Positions 15,957 to 24,888 of a stretch of 64,000 nucleotides of DNA are shown in pieces; the stretch's first letter is position 1; each line of letters opens with the position of its first letter. A program made the translations under genes and the position numbers. Source of the stretch: JANNBN01 sp963763885 (GTDB taxonomy: Bacteria > Actinomycetota > Acidimicrobiia > Acidimicrobiales > JANYDT01); NCBI GenBank assembly GCA_963763885.1, contig CAVXQD010000001.1, forward strand, positions 744,001 through 808,000, given 5' to 3'. A model generated the notes under the pieces. It searched no databases and was not told where the DNA came from. It was given only the letters and a program-made list of their open reading frames with translations.

Positions 15957-18900
15957 TGTACGACCAAGGTCTTGTCGCCGACTTCGGCAAACAACGACAG
16001 ACGCCCTCGGCCGCCGTTCTTGGATTGATACATCGCCTGGTCAGCGCGCTGCAACAACTCTTCGACCGTTGTGTGTGGGGTCTGTGAGACCGCCAGCCCC
16101 ATGCTGACGCTGATGTCGACTCGTTGTTGGCCCAACACCGCCGGTCCCATGCATTCTTGGAACACCCCGGCCGCAAGCGCGAGCGCATGATCATCGTCGT
16201 CGACGTCGGGGAATACAACCACAAACTCGTCACCGCCGAAGCGACCGACAAAGTCCGTGACACGCATCGATGCGCGCAGCCGGGCCGCGAGTTCCGTCAA
16301 CACAAAGTCACCGAAGTGGTGGCCGTACTGGTCGTTGATCGTCTTGAAGTTGTCGATGTCGCAGAACATCACGGCCGTCCGGTTCGAGCCCACAACGGAA
16401 TCGGCAAGCACTTCGTCCAGTCGCGTTCGTAGCCCGGCACGATCAGGCAGCGTGGTGAGTTCGTCATGTGTTGCACGGAAGCGCAGCTCGCGCTCGAGCA
16501 GATGACGTTCGTGAACGTCGCGCAGCGTCAAAACGAACCCCCGAACGTCTGGGTCATCAAGAAGGTTGGTCATCGTTGCATGGTGCCAACGGCCGGCCGG
16601 GTCATCTACGGTGACGCGCAGGTCGACTCGTGCAGGTTGTGAACTGTCGAGACGCACACGACGCTGCAAGTCATCCACTGCGGCTCTGTCAGCTTGAAGA
16701 ACATGTTGGATGAAATCGTCGGGATGGCCAATCTCCGCATGATCGCCAAGGTGTCGTCGTACCGAGGAACTGGTGTATCTCGTCGCGCCGTCTTGGTCGA
16801 ACACGATGACCAGTTCTTCGGAGTGCGCATCCAGCGCAGCAAGCAACGAATTGGAGGCACGCAACGCCCGCTCAGCTTCCGCCAACTCCGTCATGTCTTC
16901 GACCGTCATCACGACTGTGGAGGCCGCTGCTGGAGCAACAGCGATGCGCAACCATCGTCCCGGCTCAACGGGCGACGGCACGGTGAGAGACCCAGCGACG
17001 CCACCCGCGGCAGCACCGAACACCGCCACGAACGATGCGGCGTCTTGCTCGCCAAGCCGGCGCATCATCCACGACTCGTCCTCCGCGGGAACCACCGATT
17101 GCCCTGCTCTCGCTCGGACTAACTTCGCCGCTGCAGCATTTCGGTGCAGAATCCGCCCACTGCTACTTGCAACAACAACGCCAATGGTCATGTGGTCTGA
17201 GACAGTGATGCCAGAGGATTGCTGCTCGGCGGTTCCTCCGAAAAGACTAGGTGCGCCTTCGAGATAGCTGCGCACCAACACAGCGCGCAGGTCCGGGTCA
17301 TGCACGACGGACTCGACGCGGTCAATCATTGTGTACGTGCGATCTGCGTTGAGACGATGCCGCACGTCGCGTTGCACACTCGGATCATTTCCAACTTCGT
17401 AAATGGCTTTGCCAAGCACCTGCATGTCGTCTGCGTCCATCAGTTCCACCCAATTGAGTGGATTGTCGCCCGGGAGCATTCCGTCGGCGGACAACGACCA
17501 TTGCAGTTCAATCTTCGGGCTGATGAGCATGTGTCCGATCCCGCTGCGGCGAAGCAACGACTCCATTCGGAACTCGTCGGCGAGGGAGCGCACCTCCAAC
17601 CATTGCCGCTCACCTTCTATCGCCAGCACGCGTAGGCGAACAGGGCGGTCTGCCAACTCTGGAACCAAGCGGACCCGCAAGTTGGGGTTTGTGAGCGAGA
17701 GGTCCTCGAACGAATGATCATCCAGCGGCGTGCCAATGAGATGAAGCCTGCCTTGCAACACCAGTGCTTCTGCAAGGTTGCAACCAAGCTCAATCGCCAA
17801 TTGCGGGCCGACATATTCGATCTGACCAGCGCAGACAACCATGTGCGGAACGCTGTCCAAGAGGCCAGCCGGCGGATTCACGGGGGCGTGCATGGCGGCG
17901 GGTTCGTCCAGGGCCAACGATCGGGGAAGTTGATCGCGTTCCATGAAGGCCAGCTCTGTGCGGTTGAACGGCTGCGCCGTTAAACAGAGTTCCTGTTGAC
18001 GGCTTCGAAAGAGGTTCACGATGTAACCCATCCGCTGCCCGAGGTCTGCCCAGTCGTGGGCTGCGCTTCCTCGTCCCGTTCCGTGGGTCGGATCCCACTT
18101 TGCGAACAACTCAACCAAGGTCGGGTTGACGATCGTCGGGCCGTCCAGCGTTTGAAGCGCTCTCGGGAACAGACTGTCCTCTCCGGATAACACCGGTACG
18201 TCGACGCCAAGATGAAGCTTCTCGTTGGGCAGCGTCATCGTCATCAGCAGCTTGGTCGCGACGTGCTGCCACAGCGCCCGAACATGCGGTGCGAGGTGCC
18301 GGCGAATTTCGTGCACGACCGGGTCGAACAGAGCCTCAGCAACATGACCACGAACCACGCCGGCCAGGTCGTCACCAAAATCGATGAGACCACTGTCCAA
18401 CGCCGCTTCAATGTCCGGCTGTAGGCGTTCCTGCTCGTGGAGCACCGCCGAAACGTTGCCTGCGAGGACATGCTGCGCACGTACCCGGGGTTCGTGGGTG
18501 GCAACGGCAAACGCATATTCTCGAAATGCCGTCCTGACATTGATGGATCGCTCCGCTGACGGGACACCGATTCGGTCGAGCGTTGCATCCACCTGGTCGG
18601 GTTGCGGCGGTCCAGCTGTCTCCAGGACGTCAACGAATCGAACGAACAGTGGCCCAAGCTCTTTGAAGACCAGGTTGTTGCCGTTGGCGATAAACCCCGA
18701 GACCTGTCGCACCGCACCAGCAACCAAATGCTCGAGGTGAGAACGCTGGAACTCGCTGACCATGCCCATGTGCCTTAATGCAGCGGTGCATCGGTTCGTT
18801 GCATCGATGATGGCACCGCAATGATCATCTGCTCCGAGTAACAACTCGTTGACAAGCAACGGGAGTTCCTCGCCGCGGATCGACACGCCAGCCGTATTCG

Positions 18901-19210
18901 ACGCCCAAATTGCAAAAGTGCACCACGTCTGGTCAGTCTGCGATACCTGGAGCAGTCGACGCGCTAAGTCCGCATACGACTGTGTAATCCAGATATTCCT
19001 GACGGCTCCGTCTGAGATAGACGCAATTTCGCTGACGGCCCCCTCGGTAAGGGGTAGCCGACCGGGGACGGTAGGCCATGCAATGCGGCGGGGATCTTCA
19101 GAGATCGACGCAGGAGTCACCCAATAGGTATCGGCAGGAATGTCCCATTCCCTGAGGACTTTTTCGTGGGCACGCGGATCAACGCTGAATAAGGCCTCAT
19201 CGCTTCTCAC
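15953..19210 (-). CDS. Diguanylate cyclase with novel N-terminal region and PAS domains
   Basis: This 1085-residue protein makes c-di-GMP by its C-terminal GGDEF domain. The intact active site is GRFGGDEF (GGDEF at 992-996), and an RVTD inhibitory I-site lies five residues upstream. Residues about 660-910 look like two PAS/PAC modules (SDHMTIGVVVASSSGRILHRNA and ELVIVFDQDGATRYTSSS). About 475-600 may be another sensor module. Residues 1-350 form a helical region I do not recognise, containing WCTFAIWASNTAGVSIRGEEL. No transmembrane segment is evident, so it is cytoplasmic. It lies between acyl-CoA dehydrogenase (25-base gap) and the DUF2236 oxygenase (4-base overlap). Confidence 0.9.
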   Translation of the reverse strand: MRSDEALFSVDPRAHEKVLREWDIPADTYWVTPASISEDPRRIAWPTVPGRLPLTEGAVSEIASISDGAVRNIWITQSYADLARRLLQVSQTDQTWCTFAIWASNTAGVSIRGEELPLLVNELLLGADDHCGAIIDATNRCTAALRHMGMVSEFQRSHLEHLVAGAVRQVSGFIANGNNLVFKELGPLFVRFVDVLETAGPPQPDQVDATLDRIGVPSAERSINVRTAFREYAFAVATHEPRVRAQHVLAGNVSAVLHEQERLQPDIEAALDSGLIDFGDDLAGVVRGHVAEALFDPVVHEIRRHLAPHVRALWQHVATKLLMTMTLPNEKLHLGVDVPVLSGEDSLFPRALQTLDGPTIVNPTLVELFAKWDPTHGTGRGSAAHDWADLGQRMGYIVNLFRSRQQELCLTAQPFNRTELAFMERDQLPRSLALDEPAAMHAPVNPPAGLLDSVPHMVVCAGQIEYVGPQLAIELGCNLAEALVLQGRLHLIGTPLDDHSFEDLSLTNPNLRVRLVPELADRPVRLRVLAIEGERQWLEVRSLADEFRMESLLRRSGIGHMLISPKIELQWSLSADGMLPGDNPLNWVELMDADDMQVLGKAIYEVGNDPSVQRDVRHRLNADRTYTMIDRVESVVHDPDLRAVLVRSYLEGAPSLFGGTAEQQSSGITVSDHMTIGVVVASSSGRILHRNAAAAKLVRARAGQSVVPAEDESWMMRRLGEQDAASFVAVFGAAAGGVAGSLTVPSPVEPGRWLRIAVAPAAASTVVMTVEDMTELAEAERALRASNSLLAALDAHSEELVIVFDQDGATRYTSSSVRRHLGDHAEIGHPDDFIQHVLQADRAAVDDLQRRVRLDSSQPARVDLRVTVDDPAGRWHHATMTNLLDDPDVRGFVLTLRDVHERHLLERELRFRATHDELTTLPDRAGLRTRLDEVLADSVVGSNRTAVMFCDIDNFKTINDQYGHHFGDFVLTELAARLRASMRVTDFVGRFGGDEFVVVFPDVDDDDHALALAAGVFQECMGPAVLGQQRVDISVSMGLAVSQTPHTTVEELLQRADQAMYQSKNGGRGRLSLFAEVGDKTLVVQ

Positions 19211-19235
19211 GGGTCCCCACGGACTTCTGCAAGGG

Positions 19236-20408
19236 TTAGTTGCGGGGCACCTCGAGCCATGCTTTGCCCTTGTCTACCCGCACGTCGCCGGGGAGTCCAA
19301 GCACACGCTCACCGAGGATGTTGCGCATCACTTCAGACGTGCCGCCTTCGATGGAGTTGGCACGACTACGAAGGAAGCTGCGTTGCACGTCTGCGGTGAA
19401 CATTCCGGCGTGCGAACCTCCGGCGTAGTTCGAGTACAGCATGGCGTCGGCACCCATCACTCCAACGCAAAACTCGTAAATCTTTTTGTTGAGTTCCGCC
19501 ATGGACAGTTTTCCGGTGGAGCCCTCTGGCCCTGGGATACCGGACTTGCGGTTGGCACCGGCTCGGATGTTGGTGAGGCGGTTGCACTCTGCTTGGGACC
19601 AGAGCTTCATCAGCTCATCCCGCGTTGAGGCATCGGTGATCTGGTATTTGTTGAACACGCGAACCGCCTCGGAGATGGGACCGCTCCCCCGTGCAGCGGC
19701 GCCGCCACCGATGGACACACGCTCGTTCATCAGGGTGGTGAGCGAGACGCGCCAACCGTCTCCTACTTCTCCAAGCCGCTCGGAGTCTGGAACACGAGCG
19801 TCAGTGAAATAAACCTCGTTGAACTCGGCGTCCCCGGTCATTTGGCGAAGAGGCCGAACCTCAACGCCGGGTCCATGCATGTCAACCACAAAGTAAGACA
19901 GCCCCTTGTGCTTTTCCTGGTGCGGGTCGGTACGGGCTACAAGCATTCCCCACCGGGCCAAATGCCCAAGGGTGGTCCAGACTTTTTGCCCGTTGACGAT
20001 CCATTCCTCGCCGTCACGTTCGGCCTTGGTGGACAAACCAGCAACGTCGGAACCCGCACCCGGCTCGGAGAACAGCTGGCACCAGATTTCCTCTCCCGTG
20101 AACAACGGCCGCAAATAGCGGGACTTCTGAACGTCGGAACCCCAAGTGTGCACCGTAGGGGCACCCATACCGTGGCCAATTGGATTGCGATGCTGGGAGA
20201 ACGGAGCGCCCGCAGCCCGGAGCTTGGTGTCAATCACTTGTTGCATCTTGGGAGCCATCCCAAGCCCACCAAAGCCTCGGTCGAAATGCACCCACCCGAG
20301 GCCCTTGTCGTACTGCGCACCCAAGAATTCCGTCATTGGTGTGGACTGAGGCGGGTAGTCCCGCAACAGTTCGTCCGTCAGCCGCTCGACCAGTTCAACA
20401 TCACTCAT
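19236..20408 (-). CDS. Acyl-CoA dehydrogenase
   Basis: This 390-residue flavoprotein introduces a 2,3-double bond into acyl-CoA. Family blocks are QLFSEPGAGSDVAGLSTKAERDGEEWIVNGQKVWT in the middle domain and ANSIEGGTSEVMRNILGERVLGLP at the C-terminus. The length is normal. It belongs to the long-chain or steroid side-chain type common in actinobacteria; the substrate is unknown. It is probably the first gene of a minus-strand unit with the GGDEF and DUF2236 genes. Confidence 0.92.
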   Translation of the reverse strand: MSDVELVERLTDELLRDYPPQSTPMTEFLGAQYDKGLGWVHFDRGFGGLGMAPKMQQVIDTKLRAAGAPFSQHRNPIGHGMGAPTVHTWGSDVQKSRYLRPLFTGEEIWCQLFSEPGAGSDVAGLSTKAERDGEEWIVNGQKVWTTLGHLARWGMLVARTDPHQEKHKGLSYFVVDMHGPGVEVRPLRQMTGDAEFNEVYFTDARVPDSERLGEVGDGWRVSLTTLMNERVSIGGGAAARGSGPISEAVRVFNKYQITDASTRDELMKLWSQAECNRLTNIRAGANRKSGIPGPEGSTGKLSMAELNKKIYEFCVGVMGADAMLYSNYAGGSHAGMFTADVQRSFLRSRANSIEGGTSEVMRNILGERVLGLPGDVRVDKGKAWLEVPRN

Positions 20409-20542
20409 GGTTCGATGGTAGAGCAGTCAGGGTTTCCAACTTCAGTTGGCCACAACGTCGGGTACCGTCAGTCAACAACCGTTTCGCCATAACCCTCGTT
20501 TCGATCGATGGGAGGCGAGTCTCAATAGGGAGCAAACCACTC

Positions 20543-20866
20543 ATGGGAATCACCGACGACCTCAAGAACCAGGGCCAAAATCTGTCCAAGACCGTCGATG
20601 GGCTCATCGACAAGGCCAAGGACAAGCTCCACGAGGGACTTCCCGACAACGTGAAGGACAAGGCTGAACACCTCATCGATAAGGCAGTCGATGCGCTCCC
20701 AGACAACCTGACCGAAAAGATCGAAGAGTTGGCCGACAAGGCAAAGGGACTACTCGGCGGCATCGGCGGCAAGGCCAAGGATGCAGCCGAAACCGCATCT
20801 GAGCACGCGGAGACGGTGACTGACGCGGCAACGAAAGTCGTCGGAGAAGACAAGCCCGGTGCGTAA
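20543..20866 (+). CDS. Small Lys/Asp-rich helical protein (LEA/CsbD-like)
   Basis: This 107-residue protein is nearly all amphipathic helix, with repeats of the form LIDKAKDKLHEGLPDNVKDKAEHLIDKAVDALPDNL. It has no cysteine, no signal peptide and no membrane segment. Such composition is seen in late-embryogenesis-abundant-like and Rv0909-type stress proteins. ATG at 20543 is preceded by GGGAG at a workable distance; the long upstream frame has no likeness to known proteins. It precedes a poly-gamma-glutamate hydrolase by 20 bases. The function is only a guess. Confidence 0.78.
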   Translation: MGITDDLKNQGQNLSKTVDGLIDKAKDKLHEGLPDNVKDKAEHLIDKAVDALPDNLTEKIEELADKAKGLLGGIGGKAKDAAETASEHAETVTDAATKVVGEDKPGA

Positions 20867-20886
20867 CACACGCTAGACCGGGTTTG

Positions 20887-21525
20887 ATGGATTCCCACCG
20901 GTCACGCTTCGCAGCGCTCCTCGCTCGGCCAGAAGTCGAAGAGCGCTGCACATTGCGAGGCAAAGTGGGGTTTATGGCCTTTCACGGCGGCAACCTCGAG
21001 CGGATGACCGACGAGATTGCCGAAGCCGCTGCGCTTCGTTCTGATGCTTCTTGCTACAGCGTGGTGCAGCAGTATCCGCTTCGGGAACATCTTCCTTCCA
21101 CCGAGGTTCGGCCAGAACATTCGCTCCAGCTACAGCAGTTTTTGTCCCACGTAACAGTGGCTATTGCCCTGCATGGTTATGGACGCAACGACATGTGGAC
21201 CACGGTGCTCCTTGGCGGAAGGAACAGACGGCTAGCAACGTCGTTGGCGTGCCGCCTGCGAGTTGCGTTGCCGGACTTCATTTTCGACGACGATCTCGCG
21301 TCTATTCCTACCGACCTTGCAGGTCAGCACCGTCTCAACCCCGTCAATGCTCCGAACATGGCGGGCGTACAGATCGAACTACCACCCCGGATACGCGGGC
21401 TCACTCCACATGCGCAAACAATGGACCGTTCTGAAGGTCGCATCGTCTGGACCAACACGCTGATTGAAGTGCTCGCCGACGCAGCGAGCGTCGAGCAGAC
21501 AAGCCTCCACGCAGCAACGGCCTAG
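20887..21525 (+). CDS. Poly-gamma-glutamate hydrolase family protein
   Basis: This roughly 212-residue protein resembles the phage-type zinc-dependent poly-gamma-glutamate hydrolase (PghP) family. The blocks are VGFMAFHGGNLERMTDEIA with the first metal histidine, VAIALHGYGR, VLLGGRNRRLA, HRLNPVNAPNMAGVQIELPPRIRG. No signal peptide is seen. It may cleave gamma-glutamyl polymers or a related peptide. It probably shares a transcript with the small helical protein upstream and is convergent with the acetyltransferase. Confidence 0.85.
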   Translation: MDSHRSRFAALLARPEVEERCTLRGKVGFMAFHGGNLERMTDEIAEAAALRSDASCYSVVQQYPLREHLPSTEVRPEHSLQLQQFLSHVTVAIALHGYGRNDMWTTVLLGGRNRRLATSLACRLRVALPDFIFDDDLASIPTDLAGQHRLNPVNAPNMAGVQIELPPRIRGLTPHAQTMDRSEGRIVWTNTLIEVLADAASVEQTSLHAATA

Positions 21526-21560
21526 ATACCCGTGGGCCTGGGATCGGATCGCGGCAGGGG

Positions 21561-22259
21561 TCAGGCGTCAGCGTCAGGCCGTGGACCTGCGAACCAGCCC
21601 TCTGCGTCGGCATCGTGATGGCGCACAACCCGGGCAGGATTCCCTGCCACAACACACCGGTCTGGAACACTCCGCGTCACAACAGATCCACCGGCAACGG
21701 TGACGTGCTCACCGATCTGCACTCCCGGCAGGATGATTGCACCGTGACCAATCCATGAACCGTCACCGATGCTTACGGGCTTCTCTGGCATCGTCTGTGC
21801 ACCTATGGGTTTGCTGACGTCCTCATAGCCGTGGTTTTGATCGGTGATGTACACATTGTGGCCGGTGAAGACATCGTTGCCGATGTGCACGCCCCAGTGC
21901 GCCACAATTCCACTTCCTCGTCCGATGAGGCACCGGTCTCCGATGGAGATGACTGGATTGGTCAACATCTCCTGTTCGGGTGTCATGCCAACACCTAAGG
22001 CGCAGTACTGGCCGATCATCGTTCCCTCACCTATGGACATATACCTTTCGCCGTACAAGGTGACCCAGGGGAACATCAGGATGCTGCCCGCGCCAAAGCG
22101 GTTGAAGGATTTCGCTCGACGCGAGTGCGGGCCAACTGAACCGTGCAAACACAGCCGTTCAAATCCTCGCTGCACAACCGTTTCCTTCCAAGAACGGGCT
22201 TCCTCTCGGGTAAAGCCCCGCGTCTGGGCAGAGGATTTGTCTCGAAAGCTCGGCGGCAT
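21561..22259 (-). CDS. Left-handed beta-helix (hexapeptide-repeat) acyltransferase
   Basis: This 232-residue protein has the repeated [LIV]-G-x4 hexapeptide pattern: ISIGDRCLIGRGSGIVAHWGVHIGNDVFTGHNVYI, then VSIGDGSWIGHGAIILPGVQIGEHVTVAGGSVV. The active histidine is probably in DQNHGYED, and VVAGNPARVVR is the usual end of maltose/galactoside O-acetyltransferases. It should use acetyl-CoA or another acyl-CoA on a sugar acceptor, possibly a surface glycan. It is divergent from the MOSC gene. Confidence 0.88.
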   Translation of the reverse strand: MPPSFRDKSSAQTRGFTREEARSWKETVVQRGFERLCLHGSVGPHSRRAKSFNRFGAGSILMFPWVTLYGERYMSIGEGTMIGQYCALGVGMTPEQEMLTNPVISIGDRCLIGRGSGIVAHWGVHIGNDVFTGHNVYITDQNHGYEDVSKPIGAQTMPEKPVSIGDGSWIGHGAIILPGVQIGEHVTVAGGSVVTRSVPDRCVVAGNPARVVRHHDADAEGWFAGPRPDADA

Positions 22260-22318
22260 GCAACCGCAACCCTACAACTGGGTCCGCTCGACGGTTCAAC
22301 GCAAGGTACCGTTGTTGC

Positions 22319-23149
22319 GTGGCATCGAGACTGGTGGCTGCGGCGGAATACACCGTCGATGACCTCATGTCTACGGTGCGCGTCGCCGGTCCTTGGTGGT
22401 ACTGCCTGACAGAGCACCTCGCTGACCCGATGGGTGACCCACAGCTTGCGCCACTCATCGCCGCTCAACAGCGGGCCTTGCATAACTTGGCGTACGCAGC
22501 AGAGCTACCACCAGAGTTGTTCAACCTCGACATCAGCGGCGAACACGAACTCAGCCTCGGAGTCTCACTCCTCCGCAAGCGCGTCTCCCCTGCCACCCGC
22601 GACGCGCTGACCGTATGTGTCGATACCACCGTGGGTCTGTTACACGAGGCGTCGCAGCGGGTCCGCGAGTTACGTCGTCCGCCCCGCAGTACTCGGGGGT
22701 CCGTAAGCGGACTGTTTACGTCACCAGGTGGCGTGCCGAAGCTCGCTACCACCTCCGCTGAGGTCGGTTTCAGGGGCATCAAAGGCGACCGGCAAGCAAC
22801 GCGCCGCCACCACGGGCGGGCATGGCAAGCCCTCTGCCTTTGGTCGTCTGATGTTGTCGACGCTCTCCAGGCCGAGGGTCACCCCATCGGGCCAGGTTTT
22901 GCAGGCGAAAACGTATTGATTTCGGGTTTGGATTGGCGCGACGCGTTACCTGGCGCACAAGTACAGATCGGCGACATGCTGTGCGAGATCTCGTTGTACG
23001 CACTTCCCTGCGCAAAGAACGCGGCTTGGTTTACAGACGGCGACTTCGAGCGGATGCACCATCGGCGCGAAGAGGGCGTCAGTCGGGTCTATGCAACCGT
23101 GCTGAAGCTTGGTGTGGTCCACCAGGGCGATACGGTTGTGCTCTCATGA
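22319..23149 (+). CDS. MOSC domain protein with N-terminal extension
   Basis: This 276-residue protein has a C-terminal MOSC domain from about residue 125: SGLFTSPGGVPKLATTSAEV, GIKGDRQATRRHHGRAWQALCLWS and the conserved cysteine in ALPCAKN. MOSC domains bind molybdenum cofactor or carry a sulfur atom. Residues 1-120 are helical and not part of the domain; they may form a separate binding module. The start is GTG at 22319, with GTG 22334 and ATG 22367 as alternatives. The stop overlaps the next start (ATGA). Confidence 0.85.
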   Translation: MASRLVAAAEYTVDDLMSTVRVAGPWWYCLTEHLADPMGDPQLAPLIAAQQRALHNLAYAAELPPELFNLDISGEHELSLGVSLLRKRVSPATRDALTVCVDTTVGLLHEASQRVRELRRPPRSTRGSVSGLFTSPGGVPKLATTSAEVGFRGIKGDRQATRRHHGRAWQALCLWSSDVVDALQAEGHPIGPGFAGENVLISGLDWRDALPGAQVQIGDMLCEISLYALPCAKNAAWFTDGDFERMHHRREEGVSRVYATVLKLGVVHQGDTVVLS

Positions 23150-23832
23150 TCACAACGCTGATGGGGTGGCTCTCCCCAGCCACGGTGGAACGCGCTGACC
23201 GCGAAGTCTTGCCCCGGCTCCGCGGACGGTCACATCAGCTGGCACTTGGGGTCTCGATCCCGGCCGCACTAGTGCTGGTCGCCAATGCAGAGAGCACTAC
23301 CGGCAAGATCGGCTCTGCTGTCTACATGCTGACGTTGGTCGGGTTGTTCACTACCAGCTCCATCTACAACCGAGCTATCGGCACCCACCGACTTCGTCCG
23401 TGGATGCGATGGGCAGACCACGCAATGATCTACGCCTTGATCGCAGGTAGCTACGCACCAACCTGCCTTGCGGTTCTCCCGCGTCGTGTCGGCATCCCGC
23501 TGTTGGCAACGGTCTGGTCTGCAGCCATTCTCGGCATTCTCGCCAAGATTGCGTTCAAGCATCGCTTCCGTATTGCGGGCGGTGTGTTGTACACGCTCAT
23601 CGGTTGTGCCTGTCTCTTCGCGCTTCCACAACTGTTCCGCTACGCACCAACCAGCGCTGTGATGCTCTATTTGGGCGGGGTCGGCATTTACGGCGTCGGT
23701 GGCCTTTCCCTTTACCGCCGCAGCCCAGACCCACATCCCGAAGTCTTCGGATACCACGAGGTGTGGCACCTGTACGTGATCGGCGGAGCAACGGCCCACT
23801 TTTTGGCCACCTGGTTCTCTGTCACCGGCTGA
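23146..23832 (+). CDS. Hemolysin III / PAQR family membrane protein (TrhA-like)
   Basis: This 228-residue protein has seven predicted membrane segments. PAQR features are SSIYNRAIGTHRLRPWMRWADHAMIYALIAGSY and the C-terminal HEVWHLYVIGGATAHF, carrying the histidines that bind zinc in this superfamily. Bacterial members affect membrane lipid homeostasis; the historical name hemolysin is misleading. ATG at 23146 overlaps the MOSC stop codon. Confidence 0.9.
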   Translation: MITTLMGWLSPATVERADREVLPRLRGRSHQLALGVSIPAALVLVANAESTTGKIGSAVYMLTLVGLFTTSSIYNRAIGTHRLRPWMRWADHAMIYALIAGSYAPTCLAVLPRRVGIPLLATVWSAAILGILAKIAFKHRFRIAGGVLYTLIGCACLFALPQLFRYAPTSAVMLYLGGVGIYGVGGLSLYRRSPDPHPEVFGYHEVWHLYVIGGATAHFLATWFSVTG

Positions 23833-23840
23833 CGCGGTCG

Positions 23841-23895
23841 CCTGAGCGTCAACTGTGCGGTTCCTGAGGGCGAGCGGCTCAGGTTCGGCCCTCAG
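23841..23895 (+). promoter_or_regulatory. Competing hairpins between hemolysin III and ccdA
   Basis: Three mutually exclusive pairings exist in this short leader: CCTGAGC (23841-23847) with GCTCAGG (23877-23883); CCTGAG (23863-23868) with CTCAGG (23878-23883); and CTGAGGGC (23864-23871) with GCCCTCAG (23888-23895). The last ends 12 bases before the ccdA GTG. This could be a terminator without a uridine run, or a regulatory leader for the ccdA operon. Confidence 0.45.
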
Positions 23896-23907
23896 AAAGA
23901 CGAGAAT

Positions 23908-24888
23908 GTGGATATGGAAGGTCGCACGCTCGCGTTAGCGCTCACGTCAGGAGCACTTGCGGCATTCAACCCATGCGGGTTCGCCATGCTCCCCGCCTAC
24001 CTTGCTTCCTTCGTCTCCACGGACACAGCGGACCGTCCCGCCTCCGTACGGGTACTTCGGGCCGTTCGCGTCGGGTCGCTGGTCACCGCAGGTTTCCTCG
24101 TCGTATTTGGCGTCATTGGGTTCGTGTTCCAAGAACTCGGATCATTTCTTCGCACCGCAATTCCAATTGTCACCGGGGTGATCGGCCTCGGATTGGTGGC
24201 GCTCGGAATCCTGATGCTTTTCGGCTACGAGCCAAAGTTTGCTGTTCCGCGGTTACAGACCAACACATCGGCCAAAGATGGCAAAGCGATGTTTCTCTAC
24301 GGGGTCAGCTACGCCACCGTGTCACTTGGGTGCACTCTCCCCATCTTCCTGGTGCACGTCGTCCGCAATCTGCAACGCGAAGGAATCGCCAGCGGCGTTG
24401 TCAGTTACGGCGCCTATGCCCTTGGCATGGGACTGGTCGTCATCACCCTGACCATCGCTGTGGCGCTTGCGCAACAGGGTTTTGTGCGCGGTATGCGGAA
24501 GGTTCTCCCCTACGTCAACCGCGCATCAGCGGTGCTGCTTATTCTCGCCGGTGGATACGTGGCGTACTACGGATGGTTCGAATGGCAACAAGAGCGAACC
24601 GGTGTCGTCCAGCGCGGCGGAGGCTTGGCAGACTGGATGTTTCGCCAAAGCGCAACCTTGCAGACGTTTGTGCAGGAACGCTCCGAGTTGCTCGTCCTCC
24701 TCGGTGTCGTTCTAGCTGGGATAACTGCAGTCGCGTTTGTGCTGCGCCCGCAGACGTCAACCAATTCACTTCCACAACAACCAGCTGACGCATCGCCTAC
24801 GCACTCAGATCAATCCCCTTCGTCTCAATCCCCTTCATCTCAGTCCCTTTCATCGTCACAACAGCACACCACCGGAGCCCCCGTATGA
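23908..24888 (+). CDS. ccdA: Cytochrome c biogenesis protein CcdA (thiol-disulfide electron transporter)
   Basis: This 326-residue membrane protein of the DsbD/CcdA family carries reducing equivalents from cytoplasmic thioredoxin to an extracytoplasmic thioredoxin-like partner. The two reactive cysteines lie in FNPCGFAMLP (first helix) and SLGCTLPIF (fourth helix region). About seven membrane segments are visible, including an extra C-terminal one, then a Ser/Gln/Pro-rich tail. The start is GTG 23908, or ATG 23914. The stop overlaps the ATG of the next gene, which encodes its likely redox partner; ccdA-dsbE adjacency is also known in Mycobacterium tuberculosis (Rv2877c-Rv2878c). Confidence 0.93.
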   Translation: MDMEGRTLALALTSGALAAFNPCGFAMLPAYLASFVSTDTADRPASVRVLRAVRVGSLVTAGFLVVFGVIGFVFQELGSFLRTAIPIVTGVIGLGLVALGILMLFGYEPKFAVPRLQTNTSAKDGKAMFLYGVSYATVSLGCTLPIFLVHVVRNLQREGIASGVVSYGAYALGMGLVVITLTIAVALAQQGFVRGMRKVLPYVNRASAVLLILAGGYVAYYGWFEWQQERTGVVQRGGGLADWMFRQSATLQTFVQERSELLVLLGVVLAGITAVAFVLRPQTSTNSLPQQPADASPTHSDQSPSSQSPSSQSLSSSQQHTTGAPV

